DNA of 64,000 bases from Hyphomicrobium sp. CS1GBMeth3 (GTDB taxonomy: Bacteria; Pseudomonadota; Alphaproteobacteria; Rhizobiales; Hyphomicrobiaceae), in assembly GCF_900117455.1 (NCBI RefSeq), contig NZ_FPHO01000003.1, positions 930,001 through 994,000 on the forward strand. Direction: 5' to 3'. Within the stretch, counting starts at the first letter, position 1; each line of letters begins with the position of its first letter. Shown piece after piece: positions 8,574 to 16,522 of the stretch. The position numbers and the translations under genes are program-made. The notes below the pieces were generated by a model. That model was not told where the DNA came from. It saw only the letters and a list, made by a program, of their open reading frames with translations, and did no database searches.

Positions 8574-9047
8574 CTAGAGCCTCATCTCTCGCCGCGCCTT
8601 CTGGATCATTTCTGCCGTTACGTCACGCGGATAACAGAGCGGCGCATAACCTCCCGGCTTTGAATATGCACTTCGGGCACCGCAACGCCGTCCGGCTCGG
8701 TCGCGATCATTGGGACAAGCACAGTTCCCCGGATAGCGGGTGCGAGACCCAGCGATCAGTTGTTGAATGATTACGCTGTCACTGAGATCGGATGACTTCT
8801 TCGGCCGCGGAGCTTTCTCGGTCGGACCTGTCTCGGAAACATGTGGACTGGCATCAACTTGCGCGGTTTGCGTAGGCAATGAGGAAGGTGCCCCAACAAT
8901 AACGCGCGAACGTTCGGATGTTTCCTGTCTGTCTGAGGTTACCCAAGCTTGCTCGGACACAAGCGCTTGCTCAACTGGCGGCGCAGTTACCGTGGCACAT
9001 CCAGAAACGGAAAGAGCTAAAGCAATCAATGCGTGACGCTGAAACAT
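8574..9047 (-). CDS. Small lipoprotein
   Basis: About 157 residues from ATG 9047; an in-frame GTG-type start lies five codons upstream. The N terminus is a lipoprotein signal ending in LSVSGCAT, so the mature protein should be lipidated at Cys. A Ser/Thr/Pro-rich spacer follows. The C-terminal 65 residues hold five Cys (NCACPNDRDRAGRRCG and PLCYPRDVT), suggesting a disulfide-stabilised periplasmic domain. I do not recognise the family by name. It is immediately upstream of the GYF_2 membrane protein gene. Confidence 0.65.
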   Translation of the reverse strand: MFQRHALIALALSVSGCATVTAPPVEQALVSEQAWVTSDRQETSERSRVIVGAPSSLPTQTAQVDASPHVSETGPTEKAPRPKKSSDLSDSVIIQQLIAGSRTRYPGNCACPNDRDRAGRRCGARSAYSKPGGYAPLCYPRDVTAEMIQKARREMRL

Positions 9048-9435
9048 AGTGCGCCCCCTCATCGAACCTACAATTGATCAGTAAGCTTCGCAACTATGCC
9101 TGTGGATGATCGACGGAAGTCGCAACACGCAGTGTTCTCAGCTTACCATCGAGCGGGGGCAGAGTTGAGACAGCATGGTTGATCTGAAGATTGTACAATT
9201 GCGAAAGTGTAGACGACAACGCGCGACAGCGGCTGTTGCCAAATCCACTGGCCAATATGCTCCGTCCGTTTTCAGATATGACGCCAGCCCTATCTGGCCA
9301 GCCACTACGTCTGACAGCAACGTAATGATAGCCGGTGGCAACACGTTTGGCATCGTGGGGACGCGTCGATGAGGATGCTAAAGCGATCCGTTCCAGAAAG
9401 ATATCCTGCTAACGTCTGATGGCCCTCCGGCCATC
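9048..9435. other. Gene-free stretch
   Basis: 388 bases between the lipoprotein start and the end of the metallopeptidase gene, both on the minus strand. It should contain the promoter of the lipoprotein/GYF_2 pair. I see no convincing ORF, strong hairpin or repeat. Confidence 0.4.
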
Positions 9436-10407
9436 TCATTGGAAATACAGCGCGGTCATTGTTCCATCCGGCATCAATCCGATTTGCCACGTCGTCTGGC
9501 CATTCTGGAAACCGACATCAAACTGGTAGTATGTCGCTCCGTCAGGACCGGTCTGCTGCTGCTTTTGTTGTGTGCTCCTAACGGCTCCCAACTGCTGGAT
9601 GCGCGCGATTACCATCTGCAATTGTTGCTGGACGGCAGAGGCGAGCTGCGGCGTCATTTTATTGTAGGGGGGTGTCCCGGCTCGTATCTGTTCGATCGTT
9701 ATCTTGAGCGTGTTGGCTACGTCTCCCACTCCTGGCTGTTCGTTTTTCGGTTTGTCAGGTGCTTTGCCATTCTGCGCCTGTGTCCAGCCCTTCGTAACGG
9801 CTTCGAGCCGCGCACTCCTCGGAGGATGCGTGGGAGATCCTGCAGGGTCCATCTGTTGGTAGGGCGATTGCGCTTGCTGCAATGTTCCGCCCATTCGAGC
9901 CACGGCGTGCCCAGCGAAGCGATCAGCCTGTAGTTCTATCGGCGGTCGGCTTCCTGCTCCGGAAAGCGTGTGGCCGTTGAGATGGTGACCAACCTCGTGA
10001 GCCATGATCGTCCACGATGCCCATTCGGTCGCTGCGGACTGAGTGATTTGAGCAATGAAGACCTGGCTATAGAGGATGAAGCGCTGACCGTTCTGGATGA
10101 CCGCCGACGCATTTGGGACGTTGGCCTGTAAGACTTGGAAGTTTGGTTCGAGGCCGACTGCATCCGCAATCTTCTGCACTACTTCCTGAGCCTGCTGCAC
10201 AGATCCAAACGTATAGATCTCCGCCTCCAACTCGTCCTCAGGGTAGAAGCTACACGCGTTCTCAAGGTCGAAGCTCCATTGCTCTTGCGCGACTGCCGAT
10301 CTACCAGCCAGCGTGAGAGCTGCTGTCGATGCCAGGAAAGTTCGGCGGTTGAGTTGGAATGACGAAAAGCAGCCACAGCACCCGTGGTGCCCATGCTTAT
10401 GGTCCAT
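9436..10407 (-). CDS. Tat-exported M48-like zinc metallopeptidase
   Basis: The 323-residue protein starts with a His/Cys-rich patch (MDHKHGHHGCCGC) before a twin-arginine signal (NRRTFLAST, hydrophobic core, cleavage after AVA near residue 40). The mature part has the zincin motif HEVGHH at 137-142 and a downstream IELQADRFAGHA in which Glu 158 would be the third zinc ligand. That pattern fits M48-type peptidases that lack the usual membrane helices. A Gln-rich region follows at about 250-290, then a C-terminal beta-rich domain. It is probably a periplasmic protease; the target is unknown. It stands alone on the minus strand within the element. Confidence 0.75.
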   Translation of the reverse strand: MDHKHGHHGCCGCFSSFQLNRRTFLASTAALTLAGRSAVAQEQWSFDLENACSFYPEDELEAEIYTFGSVQQAQEVVQKIADAVGLEPNFQVLQANVPNASAVIQNGQRFILYSQVFIAQITQSAATEWASWTIMAHEVGHHLNGHTLSGAGSRPPIELQADRFAGHAVARMGGTLQQAQSPYQQMDPAGSPTHPPRSARLEAVTKGWTQAQNGKAPDKPKNEQPGVGDVANTLKITIEQIRAGTPPYNKMTPQLASAVQQQLQMVIARIQQLGAVRSTQQKQQQTGPDGATYYQFDVGFQNGQTTWQIGLMPDGTMTALYFQ

Positions 10408-10549
10408 CGAACCCTCGGAAATTTTGCTTTTTGATAAGGACGTAGTGCGGCGGCGAGCGCAGCTAGTAAAACTTAGTCGAAAGAAATTCCAGAACGTGAG
10501 ACGAGATTAACGTTCTTCAGCCGTCTGCGCAATAATCCGTTTGAGCGAT

Positions 10550-10576
10550 GCTTCGATTTTTTTTTTTTATCGGAGC
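10550..10576. other. Hairpin enclosing a 12-base T tract
   Basis: GCTTCGA(T) and ATCGGAGC form an 8-bp stem with one wobble; the loop is an uninterrupted run of T (T tract at 10557-10568). It lies in a 250-base gap between the metallopeptidase start and the end of the SRAP gene. A U-rich loop could bind protein, or the tract may simply be a slippage-prone homopolymer. Confidence 0.4.
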
Positions 10577-10582
10577 TTCGCC

Positions 10583-10654
10583 GTGACCGCCGACGCTTTT
10601 CCCGATCTTGCGAAAATGTTCGCGGAGCGCGCTGAGAGGTCGGACACGCGCTAA
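10583..10654 (+). CDS. Possible 23-residue micro-ORF
   Basis: GTG 10583 is preceded at seven bases by GGAG and opens a short frame reading VTADAFPDLAKMFAERAERS and three more residues. The composition is helix-like and coding-like, but the length is too small for statistics. It lies convergent to the SRAP gene. It may equally be the relic of a longer gene. Confidence 0.22.
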   Translation: MTADAFPDLAKMFAERAERSDTR

Positions 10655-10660
10655 AGCGGC

Positions 10661-11329
10661 CTAGGCAATGCGCGACAGGCTATCCCGCCTTTCCAGCCCC
10701 GACCCAACAATCCGCATAGCATCCGCTAAGCAAGGTTTGCATAGCGCAAATGCTTCAGCGGGCGTTCCCTGCATCCACGTCTCCCACTCCGCCTCCGACG
10801 TGAGCAGCACCGGCATGCGTTCGTGATTGATCGAGGCCGTCAGTTCATTCGGCGTGGTCGTCATGATCGAGTACACGTCAAGCTCGACTTCTGGCCCGTC
10901 TGTCTTGAGCGGCCCGGAGTAGCGACGCCAGATGCCAGGGAAAGCGAACAACGGACGCGTGTCGTCAGCATCATTGATCGCGAACCAGTACCAAGTCGCA
11001 GGCTTCACGCCTTTGGGCTCGGAATAGGCCGTCACTGGCACAAGGCAACGTCGCTTGATGAAGCTTTCGCGCCAGAATGGATTGCCTCGCACTTGCTCAT
11101 CTCTCGTGTTGACGACGCGGCGTGGTGCTTTCCCTGGCTCACGGCGAACGAAGCCCCACGACAGGTTCACAAGCTCGCGCTCGCCGTCGTCAGCCAAACG
11201 AACCACTGGCGCACTGTCACTCGGAAGGATCGCGTCTTTAGGTTCGAACGTTGCGGCGCGGTTGTCTGACACGAGAAAGAGGTTGCGTATCAGCTCGCGT
11301 GGTTTGGTATTGGCGTAGAGGGTGCACAT
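10661..11329 (-). CDS. SOS response-associated peptidase (SRAP, YedK/HMCES family)
   Basis: The 222-residue protein starts MCTLYANT. Cys 2 is the residue that, after Met removal, forms the covalent link to abasic sites in single-stranded DNA. Other family marks are NTRDEQ (the NARxE-type region), SFIKRRCLVPVTAYSE, and NHERMPVLL with the conserved His. Family members protect abasic sites during replication and occur widely in phages and mobile elements. Length is normal. No LexA box is obvious in the short upstream gap. It stands alone on the minus strand, 18 bases from the end of the next gene. Confidence 0.88.
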   Translation of the reverse strand: MCTLYANTKPRELIRNLFLVSDNRAATFEPKDAILPSDSAPVVRLADDGERELVNLSWGFVRREPGKAPRRVVNTRDEQVRGNPFWRESFIKRRCLVPVTAYSEPKGVKPATWYWFAINDADDTRPLFAFPGIWRRYSGPLKTDGPEVELDVYSIMTTTPNELTASINHERMPVLLTSEAEWETWMQGTPAEAFALCKPCLADAMRIVGSGLERRDSLSRIA

Positions 11330-11347
11330 AATCTAAAGCACGTGTGA

Positions 11348-11836
11348 CTAAAGCTTCTCCGCGTTACCGCATCCAATATCGGGGCTGATAGCTCCGTCAG
11401 TGGCTTCCTTAAGAGAGAGCCAAAACCCCGCAGGCAGGATGGTGCGCGGTGACCCGAATTTATCGATCCGCGCAAGTACGGTTTCATGAATCGATTTGGC
11501 GTCGGTGCATAAGGCCGAGCCGCCCCCTGCGTCCATCAGGAAATTGGCACGCCATTGTTGATTGAGCGCTTCCAGGAAAACTATGCCCCCGCATTCGGTT
11601 TGTTCCGATGCGTCCGAGACCTCGGCAACGGCAATGGCGCTCTTATCGAGCCTCATGATTTTGAGATGATGGACCTTGAAAATCGTTTCGCGGCAAACTC
11701 CTAAGCGGATGGCGTCCATGATGGCCTTGCGCTCCGGGGTGCCTGGGTTAGGGGTATGCAATTCGCTCTCGACGGCAAGGACACTTGTGCACACCGCGAT
11801 CTGAATGAGGAGGGCCAGATTCGACACTTTGTTCAT
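11348..11836 (-). CDS. Exported hypothetical protein
   Basis: 162 residues from ATG 11836, which overlaps the stop of the upstream gene as ATGA, a sign of translational coupling. The N terminus (MNKVSNLALLIQIAVCTSVL) is a signal peptide likely cleaved near AVES. The mature part has several Cys (GVCRETIF, QTECGGIVFLEA, ALCTDAKS, IGCGNAEKL), so disulfides are likely. I do not recognise the family. Coupling with a cytoplasmic partner gene suggests a joint task. Confidence 0.6.
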   Translation of the reverse strand: MNKVSNLALLIQIAVCTSVLAVESELHTPNPGTPERKAIMDAIRLGVCRETIFKVHHLKIMRLDKSAIAVAEVSDASEQTECGGIVFLEALNQQWRANFLMDAGGGSALCTDAKSIHETVLARIDKFGSPRTILPAGFWLSLKEATDGAISPDIGCGNAEKL

Positions 11837-12501
11837 GAAGTTTTCTCGGATGTGTCGTGTGCCAAATCCCAGGCAGCGGTTTCGTAGTGGATTGGAAAGA
11901 AGTCGGGGCTGCAAAGTTCTCGGATGACTGTCTGGATTTCCACATACTGCTCTCGCGTCGTTACGAACCTCATCGATGCGTGTCTTGTAATACGAAGCTG
12001 CGGAGCAAGCAGGCGGATACCTCGAAGAGTAAAGCTATCCAGCGGGACATCTAGCATACGTAGGAGAGCAGTACGCTGCGTCTGCGGTAGCATTGACGAA
12101 CCGCTGACGACCTTGAAGGACAGGTTCAGCAATTTAGTGGCGCGCCCAAAACCTAGCGAGTGCTTTCCACCAGTCGCTTCTAACCAGCGCGCCTGAAGCC
12201 TCTCGGCACGCTCGAACAAATAGTTGCGCAACTCCATTTCCGTATCAAAAGCCGCGAACCTTGGCAGATCGTCTTTTAGGGTGTGAGATGCCCAGTTTCG
12301 GTAGACCTCAGAAGGCCTCACCCCAAACTTTCTGATTGCAAACGCCCTAAACGTGTTTCCGCTCACGCTCTGCGTTACGAGCGCTTTGATAGGCGCTTCT
12401 CGCGGCATTAGAAGCTTGGCAACCGCAATGGCATTTTTCTTACTGGCCAGCGCAGCTAGCAATTCATCGCGTGATTGAAATACATGAGGCTTACGAGCCA
12501 T
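11833..12501 (-). CDS. Hypothetical cytoplasmic protein coupled to an exported one
   Basis: 222 residues from ATG 12501 (the frame is open to 12525). Highly basic and helical, with no signal peptide; motifs include KFGVRPSEVYRNWASHTLKD and RRLLAPQLRI-like hydrophobic stretches. Its stop overlaps the start of the exported protein gene downstream. I do not recognise the family. Possibilities include a DNA-associated protein or a partner of the exported product, neither supported by a motif. Confidence 0.55.
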   Translation of the reverse strand: MARKPHVFQSRDELLAALASKKNAIAVAKLLMPREAPIKALVTQSVSGNTFRAFAIRKFGVRPSEVYRNWASHTLKDDLPRFAAFDTEMELRNYLFERAERLQARWLEATGGKHSLGFGRATKLLNLSFKVVSGSSMLPQTQRTALLRMLDVPLDSFTLRGIRLLAPQLRITRHASMRFVTTREQYVEIQTVIRELCSPDFFPIHYETAAWDLAHDTSEKTS

Positions 12502-12554
12502 TCTGAGAGTCACCGACACCAACATTGTGCTCCGAACCTAGCGCAAGAGCTTGG

Positions 12555-12824
12555 TTACCGCCACGGTTGTCGCCACCATCGCGGCTCTAACGTAGCGTCG
12601 TGAAGCTCACCACCGAACTTCGCGCGGAATTGCTCGGCGTGCTCTCGCTCTGCAAAGCAGTACACATTGAAGTCTTTGCCGTCGCGATAGAAGCCGTGAC
12701 CACGTGGGCAAAGGCTCAGCTCTTTGCAGAAGTAGTGCACTGTGTAGTAGCGGTCGCCCATGCTTAGCCGCGCTTCGAGCGCCACTTGGTACGGCCAGCC
12801 CCGATCAACTGCGGATTTGGTCAT
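12555..12824 (-). CDS. Small conserved hypothetical protein
   Basis: 89 residues from ATG 12824, an alternative GTG start being at 12845. Strings such as SAVDRGWPYQVALEARL, LSLCPRGHGFYRDGKDF and CFAEREHAEQFRAKFGGEL look like a compact fold with two Cys and several aromatics. From memory, similar short proteins occur in other Rhizobiales mobile regions, without known function. It follows a 59-residue gene on the same strand. Confidence 0.6.
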   Translation of the reverse strand: MTKSAVDRGWPYQVALEARLSMGDRYYTVHYFCKELSLCPRGHGFYRDGKDFNVYCFAEREHAEQFRAKFGGELHDATLEPRWWRQPWR

Positions 12825-12851
12825 CTCTCCCTTGCGCCGAACCACAGCAGC

Positions 12852-13031
12852 TTACTCGCACGTCTCGCATCGTTGATAGGGCTCGACGCCACACGCCGAA
12901 CCGTGCGCGCTCGCGATAATCGTCTGCGCTGCCAACGCTGCCTGGGTGTGCTTGACGACATCGGCCCAGTAGATGCCTTGGCGCTCTAGCTCATCGAAAA
13001 GCGCGGCATGTGTTCGGTTCAACTCGGTCAT
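12852..13031 (-). CDS. 59-residue small protein with strong ribosome binding site
   Basis: ATG 13031 is preceded by GGAGGTAAGTTAG, giving a near-perfect Shine-Dalgarno at eight bases. The protein reads MTELNRTHAALFDELERQGI, then a helical middle (WADVVKHTQAALAAQT), and ends in a Cys-containing segment (SACGVEPYQRCETCE) that could bind a metal. The family is not recognised. The next minus-strand gene starts 28 bases downstream of its stop, so the two are likely an operon. Confidence 0.5.
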   Translation of the reverse strand: MTELNRTHAALFDELERQGIYWADVVKHTQAALAAQTIIASAHGSACGVEPYQRCETCE

Positions 13032-13177
13032 CTAACTTACCTCCATAAATTGCGTGTTCCCTTTTTGTTCCATAGATGCTACTGCTGTCAAGCCGCTCGC
13101 CTGCGTTCTCGACTGAAGCTTTCCCCCGCTCCCGCTTCCGTCTTGATGGCGAGCGGTCACCGACTTGCGAGGTGAGT

Positions 13178-13462
13178 GTGCGTGAGCCAACGCTAGGAAC
13201 GTATCCGTATGAATTCATCGACCTGGCGTGTCGGTATTGCCCGCGCAAAGGGCGCTATCGGCGTGCGCGTTTGATCAAAGAGTGCGGGGCCGACATGACA
13301 CTTGATCGCTTTGTTGCGATGGTGTCGGCGGACTGCGGTTTCGCTCAAGTGCGGACGGGACGGCGAAAGTGCAGTGGACCGTATGTGGTACCGCCAGAGA
13401 CGCGACCGCCAGAAGTGCCGAAGACGTGTATGCTGATGAAGGAAAAGAAGCCGCTGGGTTGA
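13178..13462 (+). CDS. Small zinc-ribbon-like hypothetical protein
   Basis: 94 residues from GTG 13178, preceded by GAGG at five bases; GTG 13172 is an alternative. The core is TLGTYPYEFIDLACRYCPRK followed by GRYRRARLIKECGADMTLD. The CRYC pair with later Cys residues suggests a zinc ribbon. I recall many short proteins of this type in Rhizobiales phages and elements, all of unknown function. It is divergent from the two small minus-strand genes to its left. Confidence 0.6.
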   Translation: MREPTLGTYPYEFIDLACRYCPRKGRYRRARLIKECGADMTLDRFVAMVSADCGFAQVRTGRRKCSGPYVVPPETRPPEVPKTCMLMKEKKPLG

Positions 13463-13599
13463 CTAAAGCGCATGGGTCACTGGGAAAGGAGAACCGCGAG
13501 GCGCGGAAGTCAGGACAATTCTTCAAGTGGAAAGCTGCGCTAGCGATATTAGGTGCGGGGATGTTGTGGGTGCTGGTGATAGAGCGGCTGACTCGTTGA
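13459..13599 (+). CDS. Possible small single-span membrane protein
   Basis: TTG 13459 overlaps the stop of the upstream gene as TTGA. The 46-residue product has a charged N terminus (KENREARKSGQFFKWK) and one hydrophobic span (AALAILGAGMLWVLVIE) near the C terminus. The frame is open further upstream, so the true start is uncertain. Coupling to the upstream gene is the main support. Confidence 0.35.
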   Translation: MTKAHGSLGKENREARKSGQFFKWKAALAILGAGMLWVLVIERLTR

Positions 13600-13715
13600 A
13601 TGCCGTGCCCGTCCATTCAGGGTTTCTTAGCAAATCGCCGATGTTTGAGCCATAAGCATTGAGCGGTCCAAACCGACGTATACTGATCACGGCTAGTGTC
13701 AATCGGACAGCGAGC

Positions 13716-15161
13716 ATGAGTACGAAACCTTTAAATGGCGACCGTTGGGCCGACGATCGCTTGGGCCGACAGCACGACAGCGTGTTTCTTCGCGATTTCC
13801 TCGTAAGTCGTGTTGAGGAACGTCGAGCACGGGGAGCGGGGCGAGCATACGTATTAAATCTCGACGCCGGCTGGGGGCAGGGGAAAACCTATTTCCTTGA
13901 GCGCTTCAAGCAAGATCTGTCGGAACGCTACTCAGTTGCCTACGTCAACGCATGGGAGGACGATCACGCCGACGATCCTTTGATTGCGATGATGATAGCA
14001 ATAGAGACTGCGCTCATCGCGAAAGGGAAGAAAGCATCTAAAACATTAGCAGCCGTCAAACGAGCGTCGGGCAAGATAGCCGTTACCGCAGCCAAGCATG
14101 CCGCGATCGGACTGACCAAACGGCTCATTGGGCAAGAGGGTATCGACGACATATCGGAGGCCATCTCGGATGCCGCCGCGAGCCAGATCGAAGAGAGTTC
14201 GGAGGAAGCCGTCGAAGACATCGTCGGTCACTACGCCGACGCTGCCTTGCAAAAGTTTGAGATCGCGAAAGAAACAATAACCGATTTTAAGCAGAAGCTC
14301 TCTAAAGCTATAGAGCTAAAGAGTGTTCGCAGGCCATTCTTCGTGCTCGTCGATGAGCTTGACCGTTGCCGACCCTCCTACGCTATTGCGCTGTTGGAGC
14401 GCGTCAAACATCTTTTCGATATTGAAGACATTGTATTCGTTGTGGCGACTGACACTGAACAGTTGCGGCATGCAGTCAGCGCAATCTATGGCTCAGGTTT
14501 TGACGGATCGGGTTACTTGCTGCGGTTCTTCGACCGAACCTACAAGTTTGCGACACCCGATCCAAACGACTTCATCGCGACTCAGTTCGGCCAGTATCAG
14601 GTGCCCGACGATTTATTGTCTTCGCCAGTATTGAATGATCACGTCGGCTACACATCCGGTGTCGCCCAGGCTTTCAAACTCAGTCTTCGCGAGATTGAAC
14701 GCTGCATGGATGTGCTTCGAAGTGCTATAACCATATGGCCCTATCAAAGCAAGGGAGCGCGATTGGAGCTTGCTTACTTGCTCCCGTTGACCGTTGCTTA
14801 CTGCCGAAGCGATAAGTCTTTGTTTGACAGCCTTGCACGGTTCGATGCGGGTGAGCTTCAAAAGCAATGGGCAGGTTCCAACATCTTCCTACCAACCAAG
14901 CAAAGACAGAACGGACAGCCAGTTCGCGCGGGAATCTTTGAACCTACGCAACGTCTTTTGGAGCGCGCAGGCTCAAAGCTCATTGATATTGTCAACGTAG
15001 CTAGGAGGGAGGAGGGTGTGCGTGGTTGGGTGTATGACCGCTTCCTCGAAGAGTTGAATAAGGTTGGCAGTGGAGTATCGCCACAACTCGATGGAAGAAG
15101 CGTCCTCAGAACCTACCCCGAGTTGGTGCGATCCGTAGGTCGGTTGTCCGGTCGCGAGTAG
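13716..15161 (+). CDS. KAP-family P-loop NTPase
   Basis: 481 residues from ATG 13716. Walker A is AGWGQGKT (51-58). Walker B is FFVLVDELDR (208-217) followed by CRPSYAI, the arrangement typical of KAP NTPases, and a sensor-like FVVATD is at 241-246. The insert between the Walker motifs (about 105-200) is helical and Ala-rich, with no clear membrane span, unlike classical KAP proteins such as Kidins220. Bacterial KAP NTPases occur in mobile elements and in anti-phage loci such as Qat, but no Qat partner is present here. It lies near the integrase, where cargo genes are common. Defence is a hypothesis. Confidence 0.8.
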   Translation: MSTKPLNGDRWADDRLGRQHDSVFLRDFLVSRVEERRARGAGRAYVLNLDAGWGQGKTYFLERFKQDLSERYSVAYVNAWEDDHADDPLIAMMIAIETALIAKGKKASKTLAAVKRASGKIAVTAAKHAAIGLTKRLIGQEGIDDISEAISDAAASQIEESSEEAVEDIVGHYADAALQKFEIAKETITDFKQKLSKAIELKSVRRPFFVLVDELDRCRPSYAIALLERVKHLFDIEDIVFVVATDTEQLRHAVSAIYGSGFDGSGYLLRFFDRTYKFATPDPNDFIATQFGQYQVPDDLLSSPVLNDHVGYTSGVAQAFKLSLREIERCMDVLRSAITIWPYQSKGARLELAYLLPLTVAYCRSDKSLFDSLARFDAGELQKQWAGSNIFLPTKQRQNGQPVRAGIFEPTQRLLERAGSKLIDIVNVARREEGVRGWVYDRFLEELNKVGSGVSPQLDGRSVLRTYPELVRSVGRLSGRE

Positions 15162-15207
15162 CTAGTAGCTAAACTCCGCCCGCCCCAATCATTCGAATGC
15201 TTTGCTG

Positions 15208-15966
15208 TCACCGCCCTCCTTCGCGATCTCCCATCGATCTCTCATCTATGAGATCATCGATCGCTCGTAGCCGTCTCCGCAAATCGGCCACTCGCGCCGC
15301 ATAGGCCTGTCGGAGAGCAATGCGTGCGTTGTCTACGTCAGAATACCGCGTTCCGAGAAGATTCAAAGCGATCTCAGCCGCACTATCGAGTTCCGCCTGC
15401 AGCTCTGAGCGTTCTTGGTCCGAATGTCCTCGTGCAGGATCAGCTAAGTCAGCGCTGTCCGGGAAATGAATGTCGCGTAGGCACTTGCTCAAAGCGCTAA
15501 GACACTTCTGCAACGCTACTTTGCTTTCGTCTAAATGCGCGGGATCGTTCTTCGCGAGGCGATCAGACCTAATCAGGTCGCGCACTCGCGTTACGGCTTT
15601 CTCGGCATCGAAAGCCCATTCAGGTTCAATTTTTCGTTCGAGGTGATCCCCAAAAGGAGCAGCGCGGCGCCAGTCATCGAGTAGCTTATTCACTTCGAGC
15701 ACTAATGTTGCGCCCCGCGTTTTTGTCTCACGCAAGCGTGCGGCTAAGCTATCGCGCGCCATAATGGACGACTGCACAGCCATGAGCTTGAGTTGGCGCC
15801 TAGCAGGCTGGACGGTTATGAATGCAGCGAATATCGCTATGCCGCCCGTCGCCAACGTCTGCCAGTCCTTCAGCCACGAAGCTTGAGTGACGAGAGGAAA
15901 TATAAGAGCGGTCGCCATGCCAGCTAAGAACCCCATCAGGAGACCAAATTCGAAGTCACTCCGCAC
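15208..15966 (-). CDS. Membrane-anchored coiled-coil protein
   Basis: The 252-residue protein has two N-terminal hydrophobic segments (about 8-28 and 38-55) and then a long charged helical cytoplasmic region (TRVRDLIRSDRLAKND, QERSELQAELDSAAE, VADLRRRLRAIDDL). I do not recognise a named family. Its end lies 46 bases from the end of the KAP NTPase gene, so they are convergent, not an operon. The two might still form a membrane complex, since KAP proteins act at membranes, but this is speculative. Confidence 0.55.
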   Translation of the reverse strand: MRSDFEFGLLMGFLAGMATALIFPLVTQASWLKDWQTLATGGIAIFAAFITVQPARRQLKLMAVQSSIMARDSLAARLRETKTRGATLVLEVNKLLDDWRRAAPFGDHLERKIEPEWAFDAEKAVTRVRDLIRSDRLAKNDPAHLDESKVALQKCLSALSKCLRDIHFPDSADLADPARGHSDQERSELQAELDSAAEIALNLLGTRYSDVDNARIALRQAYAARVADLRRRLRAIDDLIDERSMGDREGGR

Positions 15967-16018
15967 GATGCGCTCCCTCAGTTTCGCCTAGCACCTGCCC
16001 GTTGATTTGATCAGCAGC

Positions 16019-16348
16019 TTACATCTCAAAGTACGGGGAGCCGTGAGGACACTGAGCCGTCTCAGCATAGGGATTGCGTTTGCGCCAATGCAAGTATTCA
16101 GCGAAGCGGCCACAGGCTAGCTCTAAGATCGCAGCGGCAAGCTCATCGGCATCCAGTTCGCTCGGGTTGTCGCCCGACCAGAACGGAGAGCCTGACAGCG
16201 CATCTATGGCTTTCCGTCTGTTGACGTGGACATCTAAGCGCCGAACCCAAGCTTGCGCTGCGCCGCTCTCATAGCCCTTGAACCAGCACGCCTCGATGCA
16301 CTCAGGGGGCAACTGAGAAATATGGATTGGCCCGTCGAAAACCAGCAT
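16019..16348 (-). CDS. Hypothetical element protein
   Basis: 109 residues, soluble and fairly acidic, with Trp residues and strings such as IHISQLPPECIEACWFKGYE, VHVNRRKAIDALSG and ELDADELAAAILELACGRFA. No known motif is recognised. It lies between the membrane coiled-coil gene and the integrase on the same strand. A recombination directionality factor is sometimes found beside the integrase, but nothing here shows a DNA-binding fold. Confidence 0.55.
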   Translation of the reverse strand: MLVFDGPIHISQLPPECIEACWFKGYESGAAQAWVRRLDVHVNRRKAIDALSGSPFWSGDNPSELDADELAAAILELACGRFAEYLHWRKRNPYAETAQCPHGSPYFEM

Positions 16349-16522
16349 GATACCCCGAAGAAATTTGCTGTCTCGATATCCGTGGCGAAGCTCCGATTAA
16401 TCAGCAAACGGCGCAAATAATGCGTCCACAGAAATCCTGTGTTCTGAGAAGATTGCGGCACAGACGCGCGTGTATGCGTGCGCGCGAGGTCCGAACTGCC
16501 GCAAGCTGAGTCAAATCGGGCT

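Noticed and set aside
13716..15161. Assigning the KAP NTPase to the Qat defence system
   Set aside because: No QueC-like or TatD-like partner gene is adjacent.
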